DNA of 64,000 nt, taken from NCBI GenBank assembly GCA_032173965.1, contig CM063283.1, forward strand, positions 17,960,501 to 18,024,500. The letters run 5' to 3'. The stretch comes from Sitta carolinensis (lineage: Eukaryota; Chordata; Aves; Passeriformes; Sittidae). Below, piece by piece: positions 42,323 to 59,365 of the stretch (position 1 is the first letter of the stretch; every line of letters starts with the position of its first letter). The notes under the pieces are model-generated. The model made no database searches. It had not been told where the DNA came from and worked only from the letters and a program-made list of their open reading frames with translations. Both the position numbers and the translations under genes were made by a program.

Positions 42323-43450
42323 TTGAAGGAGCTGGCAGGATGCAGTGTTGAATCTAGGACTGGGATTTTTTTTTTTCCTACTTGATTTTGGAAAAATTTA
42401 AGCACTTCAGGTTTCTTATGACCTTTGGGCTGTAATCTGTCTTCTATTCCATGTGTCCGACTTGTTGAGTTATTAATTTTAAAATAAACAGGTATTCATC
42501 AGTGTTTAGGGGGTGGCTAGGGTTTGCCTGGGAAATGTAACACTCTCAAGCAGAACTGTTAGGTTAATCTGCTCAAGCATGTCTCACAGGCATTTCAGCT
42601 CTGCCTGACTGGCCTTCGAAGTTCTTTTAAAGGGAATTTGCTGGGCACATAAGAACACAGGCATCTTGTCTTGTGTTGCTTAACTTCAACTGCCTTGATC
42701 TTCTGAGAAATAGATTAAAAATCTGCAAACCATTCAGAGGCAGTTTCTTGACTTCCCAAATGCTGGCAATGGACATTTATATAGCTGTATTAATCCACTA
42801 CTTAAAAAAAAATCATCCTTCATTTACAGTAATGGACTCTTCTATATTCTTTGAAGTGATACCATATCAGGCATATTTCACTGAGTTTTTTGAAGCATTT
42901 GCTATTCAGGTTAGCAAATATTCAGGTGAAGTGCTATCAAGATTTATTTTGTTTTCTGGCTTTAATACCATTATGGTGACTGAAGTAATCAGGAAGTAGA
43001 GAAGAAAAAAGGAATGACAGCTCAAATTAGCAGCTTTATTACGATTCATTTGTTAGCATTACTTATCAGTAACTATGAAAGTACTTCAGGACCTCTCAGG
43101 CTTAATTGTGTTTTTATTAAACCATAACGGAGTCATCCTTTCTAGGTTCTAACTAAATATGTTGTTTAATATTTTATGTAGCTATGAATAGAAGGTTCTT
43201 AAATTCAGGGTCTTCAAAATCTTTTTCTAAAAAGTAGTTCTTGGTGTTCTTGGAGTAATTCTTTTGAAGGAACACTTGTAGCAAAGTTGGGTGTATAGGA
43301 TAGTCCTTTGTACTATTTAGACCTAAAGCAAAAGTGTGTAGTTTTCTGACGCTAAGACACTTCAGGTGTCTCTGACATACAGATTTGAGTTTTATTAGAA
43401 TACAGAACTACCTGGCTTTGTCTCTTTACTTGTTTGTCTTTTCTTTATAG

Positions 43451-43572
43451 CCATGGGGCTCAATCTTAAGGAATTGGAACTTCTTAGCTGTGACCCATCC
43501 TGGATATATGGCGTTCCTGACGTACGATGAAGTGAAAGCAAGGCTGCAGAAATACAGCACTAAACCTGGGAG
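43451..43572 (+). CDS. CBLB: CBLB exon 6: EF-hand to SH2 junction of the TKB domain
   Basis: This 122-nt exon encodes about residues 242-281, [20 protein letters not shown] through KYSTKPG. It starts in phase 0 after TTCTTTATAG and ends with AG, the first two bases of the Ser282 codon, before the donor GTGAGA. It carries the [17 protein letters not shown] segment that leads from the EF-hand into the first helix of the variant SH2 domain. The KYSTKPG end is the CBLB form; as I recall it, CBL has a different sequence here. No frame break or premature stop is seen. Confidence 0.96.
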
Positions 43573-47361
<3,789 letters not shown>

Positions 47362-47449
47362 CTATCTGTTCCCAGATGGACGAAGTTATAATCCTGATTT
47401 GACAGGATTATGTGAGCCCACACCACATGATCACATAAAAGTCACGCAG
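47362..47449 (+). CDS. CBLB: CBLB exon 8: end of SH2 domain
   Basis: This 88-nt exon encodes about residues 329-357, [20 protein letters not shown] through HIKVTQ. The first base completes Phe328 and the exon ends on a codon boundary at GTATGT. It finishes the SH2 domain and reaches the start of the linker. The SYNPDL and PTPHDHIK forms are those of CBLB. The second aromatic is Phe (YLF), as I recall in CBL, rather than the Tyr I recall in mammalian CBLB; this is a conservative lineage difference. Confidence 0.95.
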
Positions 47450-49915
<2,466 letters not shown>

Positions 49916-51244
49916 TAGTTGAATTGGTGGGGAAGAGGATGCATTTCTCTGTTACATTCCTGTTTACAATGTGGGTATATGTTTACACATCCAGGTGCAA
50001 GGATGTATATATTTAAAATTATAAACTTCCTCGTTTTTCAATACAGAAATCTGTGAAAAATAGAGCTCCAGGAGTTTTTGCAGTCTGGGCTTGAAGTCTT
50101 GCCAAGGCCATTTGCTGACTGCTGCTGAGTGGAAACTATTTCCTGAGTGCAGTACCTACTCAGACAATACAAGCTGGGCATTTGTTGCCAATTCAGTCAC
50201 TTAGGTCACTTCATGATGGATTTAAAAGGCACAAAGAGGACATGTGGCTGCTGGGCATGGATAACTAACTAGACAGCATTTCATAAGGAGAAGGGATGTC
50301 TTTGGGGAGAGGATTCACTCAGTAGTAGAGGTCATGAATTGACCTGTGGAAAAATAGACTTTTAGGATGCCTGTGTTTCACATTAGTAACATGTGAAGCA
50401 CTGAAACACGTAGATGGCTTTAGATGGTTGTTGGACTGAGAGATGGAATGGAGGGGAAACTCCCTTCTCTCAGTTATTTGTGGGACATCTGAAAAAGCCC
50501 AGAGACTTCCTGGTGACAGAGGTTAGTATGTTCTATTCATCCTGTTCATGAGTGCACCAGTCTGTGGAAAAAGAGAGAACAGGTACCTTTCTTTCAGGGT
50601 AGTTCACCTAAAAAGTAGCAACTGTAGCTGAGGTCATTCCTCTTTATGATTGTGCATCATCCCTGCCCTTCTTTCGTATCTGTATTTTATGGGGAGAAGT
50701 AGGGTTCATCCAGTTCTCAGAGAGGACTTTGTTCCACATTTAATAATCAGTCTTTGCTTGCGAATATAGTGAGAAGAGTAAAAAGAATCCTTGAGTCTAG
50801 TCCATTTTGGACCTGTTTTTAAATGAGTTCACCTTCATCAATGGAGAGATTTTCACTCTTACATTTGTGGCATGTCTTCAAGTACTATAATTTTCCTTTT
50901 CTAATTAGGACATTTTCTACCTAATTAAGAAAGCTTCAGTGGCAAACCAACACGATATATCAGAAGTATCATTTGAGTTTTTCTTCCATTAGCAATAAAG
51001 GTTTCTTGAAAAAGTAGTACTCTCAGTTTCCAATTTTGTGTTCATTGTGAAATTTGAGTTTGATGTTCCAAACACAAATCTTTCAAATTGGCCATACATC
51101 AGAAATTCTGAGGAAATGCCATTAGAGGCATACCCACGGAAGGATATTTATTTCACTACTAAACAGCTGCTGAGCTGGAGCAGTGTTTCTCATTTCAGGA
51201 GTACCCTTTTTCTATTCTTTCAGGTTTCATTCTGAATTACAGAC

Positions 51245-51893
51245 TGGCCTGGTTTAGGGCAAATTTGGGAAGAAACCTCTAAATGGGGTCCCTCTAGAAA
51301 GCAAACCCAAATGGGCCCTCCCCAACTGGTTCAGGAAAAGATTTTCTTGGAGAAAAATGGAAAAATTGTTTATTCAACAAGCAAAGCCCTCCCCAGCACA
51401 ACAAATGAGCAATACTAAACCGCAAAGCCTCTCAGTGCTCCAATGAGATGCCAAATTCAGAAAGTCTCTTCTGTGGGGTGCAGCTCAGCTCACTCAATCT
51501 CTGTCAGTCCCTCTGTCACTGGGAAGTGCCAGGCACAGGCCAGGCCTGGTGGGCCACAGGTGTGAGCTCTTGGCTCTCTTCTGGGTTTTAGTCCAGAGCA
51601 GGTTCAAACAGTTCTCATAAAAAGGGAAAAGCCACAGTCCAGACAACTTCTGTGCTTCAGCTAGCCAAAATCTAACAAAAAGCAAAGGAGAGCTCTCTCC
51701 CACCTTCCACACTGCAGACAACACAGGCTGTGTGTGAAGGAAAGCTGAAAACTCTTATCTTTATGTTGTGAAAACAGCTGCCTCAGACATTCCACTGCTT
51801 CTCCTTCACTCTCAGATCCAGTTTTAAAGGTGCAAAACCTGTTTCTGAGCTAAACAGACAAATGGGGATACAATTCAGTACCAACCCAGGACA
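51245..51893 (-). mobile_element. Solo LTR of an endogenous retrovirus (649 bp, antisense to CBLB)
   Basis: On the plus strand it begins TGGCCTGGTTTAGGG and ends CAACCCAGGACA, giving related inverted ends (TGxCCTGGxTT) with TG...CA termini. A perfect 5-bp target-site duplication, CAGAC, flanks it (51240-51244 and 51894-51898). The minus strand carries AATAAA (complement of 51369-51374) towards its 3' end, which sets the orientation. A TATA-like ACATAAAGATAAG is also on the minus strand near 51755-51770. A 5-bp duplication suits class III (ERVL-like) or some class I integrations. No internal genes remain. Confidence 0.8.
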
Positions 51894-53429
51894 CAGACAT
51901 AGACACTGACCACATAAATTATTGACTAAAAAATTTCTGAAAAGTTCTGAGAGGTCTGTAGTTTTGTTGGTTTTGTTTGCTTGTTTATTTGTTTTTTGGC
52001 TCAGCTGAAAGGGCTAAAGGAGAAGGAATGAAATCTTTGTACTTCTGATTGTCGGGTGTCTCGTGGAGTGGTAGGAGCATGTTGCAGTCTTGGGCCAGTG
52101 ATGTGCTCTCATTTTGGAGACTTGAGCAGCTGAGGTCCCCAGGTTCCCCAGAACTTGGCTATGGGACAGGGATTCAGGAATATGATGACAAAGCATTTGA
52201 TGGTTGGAAAACTGACATGTTTGAATGCACCAGGTTTCATCAGAACATAGCTACCAGCTGTAATTGGTCAGGTGCATTTCAGACTTCATTACAAATTTAA
52301 CTTTTGTATAATTATTGAGGCAATGAAGAAATATTACACTGTAACAGCGTCAGCTGTTGCGAGCTTCTGGTGGGTTGTTTAATTGGCAGCATAATGGCTC
52401 GTTAGGCATGCCTCAAGAGATCCAATACAGATGTTTTCAGTAAGCAGAAAAAAAAATTGAGCAAGCAGCATCAGATCTGCATAGAATACTAAAGATGATT
52501 GGGCTGTTCACCTTTATGGGGCTTGGTCTCAAATAAGACTTGGTTTACTTGTTTCCTATTTGTATTAGGCAACAGGAATAAAATGTCATTTTATACCACA
52601 GAAATCTGTTGTCTGAAAAGTAAATGTTTTCTAAAAGCATATGGGCATACAGGCTGTATTGTAAGGGTCATAATGTTCTAAATAATCTTTCTGAGGGCGT
52701 GGACCAGCGTGTGTATTAATATAGACGTCTTGGATATATATTCAAGCCGTTGAATATGAGTCTGCTGATGTGTTTGGTTACTAAGACTTCTTAAAAGAAA
52801 GGATGGAAACTGCTAGTGGAGAACACAGGTACAAGAAAGCCTTGAAAACTTAAAGTTCTATGCCTCACTGATAAGTGTTTTTTTTAAGAAAATGAAGCTG
52901 TAAGGAGTTGTATAGAGTGAAGGAGGACTTCTGTTCACTTGACCATGGCTACTTCAGTAGACCATATAATTTGAAGATGTTTTCTGAGGTAGTAAATTTG
53001 ACTAGTTAGTTGTATTTATGGTGCTGAAAGTAGAGTAGATGTGTCTTTCCATACAAAATGAAAATCCAGTACTAATCCTGCAAATTATATCAAGAGATGA
53101 CACTTATGCTTATCTGGCCTTGTGATACTGCTCAACCAAAACCTTTAAAATGATCTATCAGTTTAGTAAGACTGGCAAGTGTCAAGATAAAAATAATGCT
53201 AGAAAAAAGTTAAAGTTGTTTTTGCATCTGGGAAATCAAAGACTTTTTTGATTCCTTGTATGCTTCCTTGGTTATACTTCAGTATAAGTAGGTTGTTTGG
53301 AATTAATTTTGGTGTTCATATCTCTTTAGCTGTCTGTCTACCTGACTGCAAATGCAACACAATATGATTTCTGATTTCACTTAGAATTATCTTGAACTCT
53401 CAAAGCTTCATGGTTCTTCCAGGTGTGGG

Positions 53430-53485
53430 GTTGTTTGTAGTTTTATTTGTTTGGTGGTGGGTTTTTGTTTTGGTTTTTTTTTTTA
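53430..53485 (+). repeat. T/G low-complexity tract
   Basis: TTGTTTG, TTTGGTGGTGGG and TTTTGTTTTGG units end in a T-run. It is a simple repeat in intron 9, about 830 bp before exon 10. Confidence 0.65.
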
Positions 53486-54311
53486 TAATTCAAATCTATG
53501 TTGTACATCTTGATGGAAATATTTCTATAAGTGCTTGAAAGACTTCTCTAGATTTTGTTCATTAGTAGTCTGAATCTAAAGGCTTTTTGTTTATTTCTGA
53601 TGAGAAAAACATTTCTGAAATAAGTTAAAGGAATTGAATCTGGCTGCTTGAAAATCATTGAACACATACGACTTAAAAAGTAAAATTCAAGTTGTTCTTG
53701 TTTCTGATAATATGTGAAAATAATTCCTTGTCTTATATTATTTATTAAAAATGTAGTTAAGTCCTGGATTTTTACATATACATGAAGAAAGCTGTTTGTA
53801 GCTTTAGGTGTTCTGAATGCTGTTAATGCTGCAGCGGTGGTGGACTGAATATGTTTTTCCAAGAAGAGCTGCATGCCTAATGTCAAATGAAAAAGAAATA
53901 CTTTATGGTTAATATAAAAGGTGTATAATAACGTGCATTATCTCTGTCTACACACCTCACCTTCTTTCTCTTGAAGAAACAGCAAAATTCTAAGCCTGAA
54001 AGGAAACATGTTGCTTCCTGACCTGTAATATTAAGACTATTTTAGTGCTTTGTAGAAATAATAGTTATATTTTGATTAGTAATTTTTAAGTGAAGCTTAA
54101 TCTATTGAAGAGAGACAGCTTTAAATGCACAGTCATTTTAAGATTTACTACAGTTAAATATTTGTTAATCTGTTTCCTGTTAATTCCAGTCCTTCTTTAT
54201 AAGCTTTTAGAGACCGGTTGAGGATGTTTCTTTGTAAAAGGTATGAGTCCTACTTTTAAAATTATTGCTGGTTTAAACTTTTTTTAAATTTTTCTACTTT
54301 TTGTCTTGTAG

Positions 54312-54515
54312 GAATCAGATGGCCAAGGCTGCCCTTTTTGCCGCTGTGAAATCAAAGGGACTGAACCAATCATTGTGGATCCCTTTGATCCCAGGGATGA
54401 GAACTCCAGGTGCTGCAGTATTATGGATAGCTTTAGTATGCCTATGTTGGACTTGGATGATGATGATGATAGAGAAGAGTCTCTAATGATGAATCGTTTG
54501 GCTTCAGTCCGAAAG
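54312..54515 (+). CDS. CBLB: CBLB exon 10: end of RING finger and acidic linker
   Basis: This 204-nt exon encodes about residues 402-469 and is in phase 0 at both ends. It supplies the last two zinc ligands (Cys408 and Cys411 in CPFCRC), the RING-flanking [14 protein letters not shown] segment, and an acidic run [12 protein letters not shown]. The RING therefore has all eight ligands and should be an active E3. Differences from the mammalian sequence as I recall it cluster after the RING: DENSR for [13 protein letters not shown] for SIIDPFGM, and LASV for LANV. The donor is GTAACT; read-through adds 17 codons and stops at 54569. Confidence 0.96.
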
Positions 54516-57500
54516 GTAACTTTTCAAATTCTGCACAACCCAGATGTTTATAAACAAAGCTGCCTGTAACTTTAAACTGTGAGAGGTTCATGCTTTAGCT
54601 CACAACATCTCACTGAACAGTTGATGCCGGCGTGAAAAAACAAAATGTATCAATACAAATGCATTAAAACTGAAGTTGAATTGGAGAAAAAAAATATTCC
54701 AGATTCTCAGCTGATGTGAACCGAGATAACTTTGTTTATAATGGGCAAAGCGTGAGATGGCACCAGCTGAAACTCTTACTATGCTGTATGGACAATTCCC
54801 ATAGCTTTTATTTGTAAAGAATAAAAAAATTCCTGTATGCATTTGTTTTTTGCAGGTGCGTACACATGCATAGAATGTTTTAGGATTAAAGTTGAGTTTC
54901 TAAACAGTTTTCAGTATTGTTGCTTTATAAAAGTCACTTGATGCCCAATTTATACTGCACACAAGTAGCTTTTAGTTATGTCTCATGTGAGTTGCCTATT
55001 ATTCTTTTTTCTGTAATTTTTCATGTTAGGAACTCCTCGTGGGAAAAGTATTTTCAAGATTATCGATAGTGACTTTGTGTTTTGGGATGTTTCTTGTCCC
55101 GAAAGTGCTCTATATTAAATTCTGAGATCTTTGTTGCAGATTTTATTACTGATAAATAAGCACTATCATTGATAAAAGTTTATTTTATGGTGATAGTTAT
55201 TACTACTGTATTTTAGCCTGGAATAGATATTGTCAGAGGCTATGCAACACTGATTTTGACAGAGCATTTACTAGATTTTACCTTATACTAAGGTCATCTA
55301 GATTGAATTGTTGCCTTGGAATTAATTTTGTAACATCTTACTTTTCCATTTCCTTATCACTGTATTTGTTAAAAAAAAAATGTTCTTCACCCTCCTATCT
55401 GAGAGTATCTGTCAGTTAATATACACGCTTGTGATATCCTTCCTAACCTCTTAAGGCTTATGAATCATTCTTGCATTGTGTACGTAATACAACATGCTTC
55501 CCTTGGGAACAGTTTATCCTTCCTGCTTGGACTTAAATTGCAGTCTGCAGCATGACCTCTACGAGATAGCCTTGAATTGATGGGCTTTTATAATGGTATC
55601 ACTTCCATGATAAGGCAGAAATGCATTATGCCTTTATCAAAAGAAGGAAGAATGGGTTTACTATAAGAAGTCTTCTTTTAGGTATCCACCAAATGCTTGA
55701 GTGCTTTGGTGCCTTGCTATTTTTGTTTCACTTATTTCATCGTTCAATGAAAGAAATCTTCACTCTGTCAGCCTCTTGAAATCTATTGGAAATTGTTGAA
55801 TTATCATGTCATTTGGTGATTTTTAGCCGCTGTTTTCTTAAAATTGTTACCATTGGTTGTACAGTGATGGTCTTAACCATACCATCTATGTGTAATATGG
55901 CATTGTTTATATATACTTTTTGTTAGCAATAATCAGACTTGCCTCTTTCTTTAACCATTAATTATTTTTCTTGCTGATGAATGTATCTTTGGAGCCTTCT
56001 AAAACAAATTATATTTTCTCTGTGACATTATGTAGAACTTTACTCTGTGAAATTTTCTTCTGTTTGTCATTAATGCTGTTCAGACAAAAAGGGTGCTGCA
56101 TAACGACTGTGTCATAGTAACATCATTCGTTGAAATTATGGAAGTTAGGTGGCAAAGACAGTAATTTAGGTTTTGCAGCCAACCTGCTGGTACTGTTGTA
56201 AGTTTGTAGTCTCAGTGAACAAACTTTTCAATTCTTACTTTATTGCATGGACTGTGGTAGTAATCTTTCTCAACATAAATCTGTTAATCCTTGAAAGTCA
56301 AATGGGCTGTATTTGTGTCAAATCACCTGGCTGACCACCAAGAAAAATCTGCCTAGTAGTGAGCTGGGCTGTGAAACTCATTAGAAGAGGAGAGTTTCAG
56401 GGACCTGAAGTTCTGATGAAAGTGACCGTAGGTTTCACAAGGTGTTGTGGAAATATTCAGTCAGTTATCAGAAAAATACCAGTTGTGCAGTTTATCATTC
56501 TTACCCCTGAACTGTACTCAGAAACTGTAAGAAGTGTCTGAATTAAGTCTCTGAAACACCTCAGACTAGAAATTGCTTTAAGGAAAAAAATAATCATGAA
56601 GCTCCTTAGTCATTCATTAAAGGAATTAGTCAGTGGGTACACATTAAGAAGAATTAATAATTCTTGTTAGGTGTTGTGTATGAGTCAGCAGTAGCAGCAG
56701 ATCAACTCTAACAGAGGCTTTGGAGAAATCCACTGCAGTTAGGCTGTTTATCTGCCTCATCAATCAGCTTAATTTTTGTTATTTCCAAATTGTCTTCAGA
56801 TATTTCTTAATGAAAGAAAGAGGAAAAGTGGTGCCAAAAGCCTCTTAATTGTTTCCTCACTGAGAATTTTCCAGCCCCTTGGTATCAGATTAGCTAATGC
56901 AGTTATTGCCCAATATGCTCCTCTTCTCAGCTTTTGTTCTAGCAAAGCACAACATTATGAAATGCACATTAAAATAAGAGTGGAGTTTACAGGCTTATTG
57001 AAAAGAGTTTTGTTGGTTTTTTTTTAATTTTTAAGAGGGCATTTGAGTCTCTTGTAGACTATGTTAGTTATTCTATAATGTTTAATATTTAATTGTCCTA
57101 AGGAATTAAGAGTTCTTTTTCACATTACCTTGATTCAAGACATAATTTTATACACATCTTTTAAAAAGAAAGCAAGAAAATAAGGAAAATGGATAGTGCA
57201 GGGGTTCTTGCTAAGAGCAAATAATTTTGAATTCATAAGTGCTTAAGGTAATTGTTCAATCCAAATAATGTCCCATGAAAATAAAGAGGAGGACTCTTCC
57301 AGTATAGGAGACTATGAGGTTTACAGTACCTTTAAGTGAATTAACACTGTCTCCAAACACTTGTGTCTAGAAGCAGATGAAGTTACCCATCTGATGTCTT
57401 CTCTGAAATTAATTTCCTAGATATCTGATTGTGCAAAACCTGATTGCTTGATTCAAGCTGTACTTTAAAATAATGATAGGAAATTGTCAAGGCTGGAAGA

Positions 57501-57656
57501 CAGTTTGCCATGACTAGGCTTCTTCCAGCAGGTGAGTTAGTTCAAGTTTGGTAGATTATGACAAAAGAGTTTGGCTCTCAGAATATGGGAGGAGGCTGTT
57601 TTTCACTCATTTCCATATTATTAAGTTGATATTTTTCTGGGAAGGGAGGAAGGCAT

Positions 57657-57725
57657 TAGTAATACATAGTAATAATTACTATTGCATAATAATAATACAT
57701 ATACATAGTAATACATAGTAATACT
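57657..57725. repeat. AT-rich short tandem repeat (ATACATAGTA unit)
   Basis: The 10-bp unit ATACATAGTA is tandem at 57701-57724 (about 2.4 copies). A related AATACATAGT lies at 57661-57670, with AATAATAAT between them. It is likely a length-variable microsatellite. Confidence 0.75.
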
Positions 57726-58849
57726 GTTTTTCATGTCATTATATAAAATACAAAAATATGTAAAATAAGACTTGAAATACTTATCTTGATATTCCCTTCG
57801 GCAGTGCCTGAACTCATATATGCATATCACTTCCTACGTAATGGTACATCTAGTTGGTGGGAATATATTAAGATCATGTCACTCAACAGGAGTGACTTAC
57901 TTAACTGATTACTTTCTAGTATTTGAAGGCTGTAAATGCTGGGAGGCAATGTGCCTCCCTAATTACTGATTCCCTTGGCAGTGTGCTGCTGACTCTCACA
58001 GGCCTAACTCCCTCTCACTCCTTCACATGCATTTTCTTGCGTCAGCAAAGATAAAGGGAATAAATCTGTCTTTTTAAAAACATGTTTACAGTCATCAGTG
58101 TTAAGCGATGTAAATTTATGTCTTCATATAAGTTTTTAAGCCTAGATAATACAGCTCTTCCTAGGTCACAGTTTATTTTAACAAGAAATAACAAATATAT
58201 GAGTTATTCTTACCTGATTATAAATAAAGAAACTTCAGAGAACTACTTCTGGTGTAGGTCTGCTTGGACCCTCTTAGATGTCTCATGCAGTTTAAATTTG
58301 CTACAAGGACATGATCAGGCAGGATGGTATTCCTCAGTGAGTCAATCATTAGGATTTATGTTGAGTATGGTTTTCATATGTGCCTATCTGGCATAAAAGT
58401 ATTTGAAAACTCTTGATTCAATAGCCTGGCTGTTAATATTTCCATCAGAAAAAACCTTGACTAGACATTGTAATCAGGGTTGGAAGCAGGCTTTTTCTTG
58501 AATTCACAGCTGCTGGGGCAAACCGATACCAGTATATCCCAGTAACAAATACATCTGATGGAATAACACAAGTGTGGTCCCTTATGCAGTACAACTGCAA
58601 AGTAAGTCACAGCTGCTTTTCCTTTGGCAGCAGTCACGCCATCCAGATGAAGTCCATGTTGTTACAAAGGAGTCTGTGTTCTTCTCCTTAATTACATCTT
58701 TATTGCACAGGTCTCTGTGTGGTGCAGCAGAGCCCCTTTGTACGCTGAAGGTCTGTCTTCTGTCACTGCCAGTTCATTTGAGTTAGTTTGTGTTTTAATC
58801 ACTTGCTTGTTTTAGCATTTTGTCACTGTTCTCTCTCATTGCACATTTT

Positions 58850-59365
58850 TCACGGCATACAAAAATCGCTAGTAGGTGACAAACAGAAAAATTTTAGGCA
58901 AGTGTTCCAAAAAGAGTGGGTGTTATTATGTCTGTTAATGCCTTGGTATCCACATGAGATGCAGCCATCTTGTTGACCTAGCTGTCCACACACATCAAAT
59001 GCAGCTAGACAGGTTGGATGGGGGTGGACTGAAAAATACGGGCTTTTAGTAATGGGAATATGATGGAAATATGATACTGATTGCTGAGGAAATCCTGTTT
59101 GCTGCTGTGGAATCTTTGGTTTTGTTTTATTTTTAGTAATGGTGGATCCAAACAAGGAGTTACTAGTTTGTCCCAGCAAAGCTTTTGCTCTTACTTCAGC
59201 ACCAAGTGGTGATATTAAGCTTCCTTCTAGGAGGAGAAAAGATTTTGCTTTTGCTTGCAGCTGTTTAACATTTTTAATTGTGCCTGATAAATTACTCTTT
59301 AACTTGTTGGCCATAACGAATTCCCTTTTTGAAATCTCTGGGGTCAAAGCAGCTTGTAGTAGCAT
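58850..59365 (-). other. Unidentified 171-codon open frame in CBLB intron 10
   Basis: This is the longest ATG-initiated open frame in the window and lies antisense to CBLB. The product would begin MLLQAALTPEISKREF. Its first third is lysine-rich and helix-like, followed by a glutamine/proline patch (PKIPQQQ) and a cysteine-containing C-terminus. I see no signal peptide, transmembrane segment or known motif. No splice sites, TATA box or poly(A) signal clearly belong to it. A 150-codon frame (59139-59591) overlaps it on the opposite strand, which suggests a stretch poor in stop codons, such as a decayed mobile element or retrocopy, or chance. I do not claim it is a gene. Confidence 0.2.

Noticed and set aside
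54516..54569. Exon 10 read-through as a real alternative end
   Set aside because: The 17 added codons have no conserved look and the only AATAAA is about 300 nt further on. It is less convincing than the exon 11 case.
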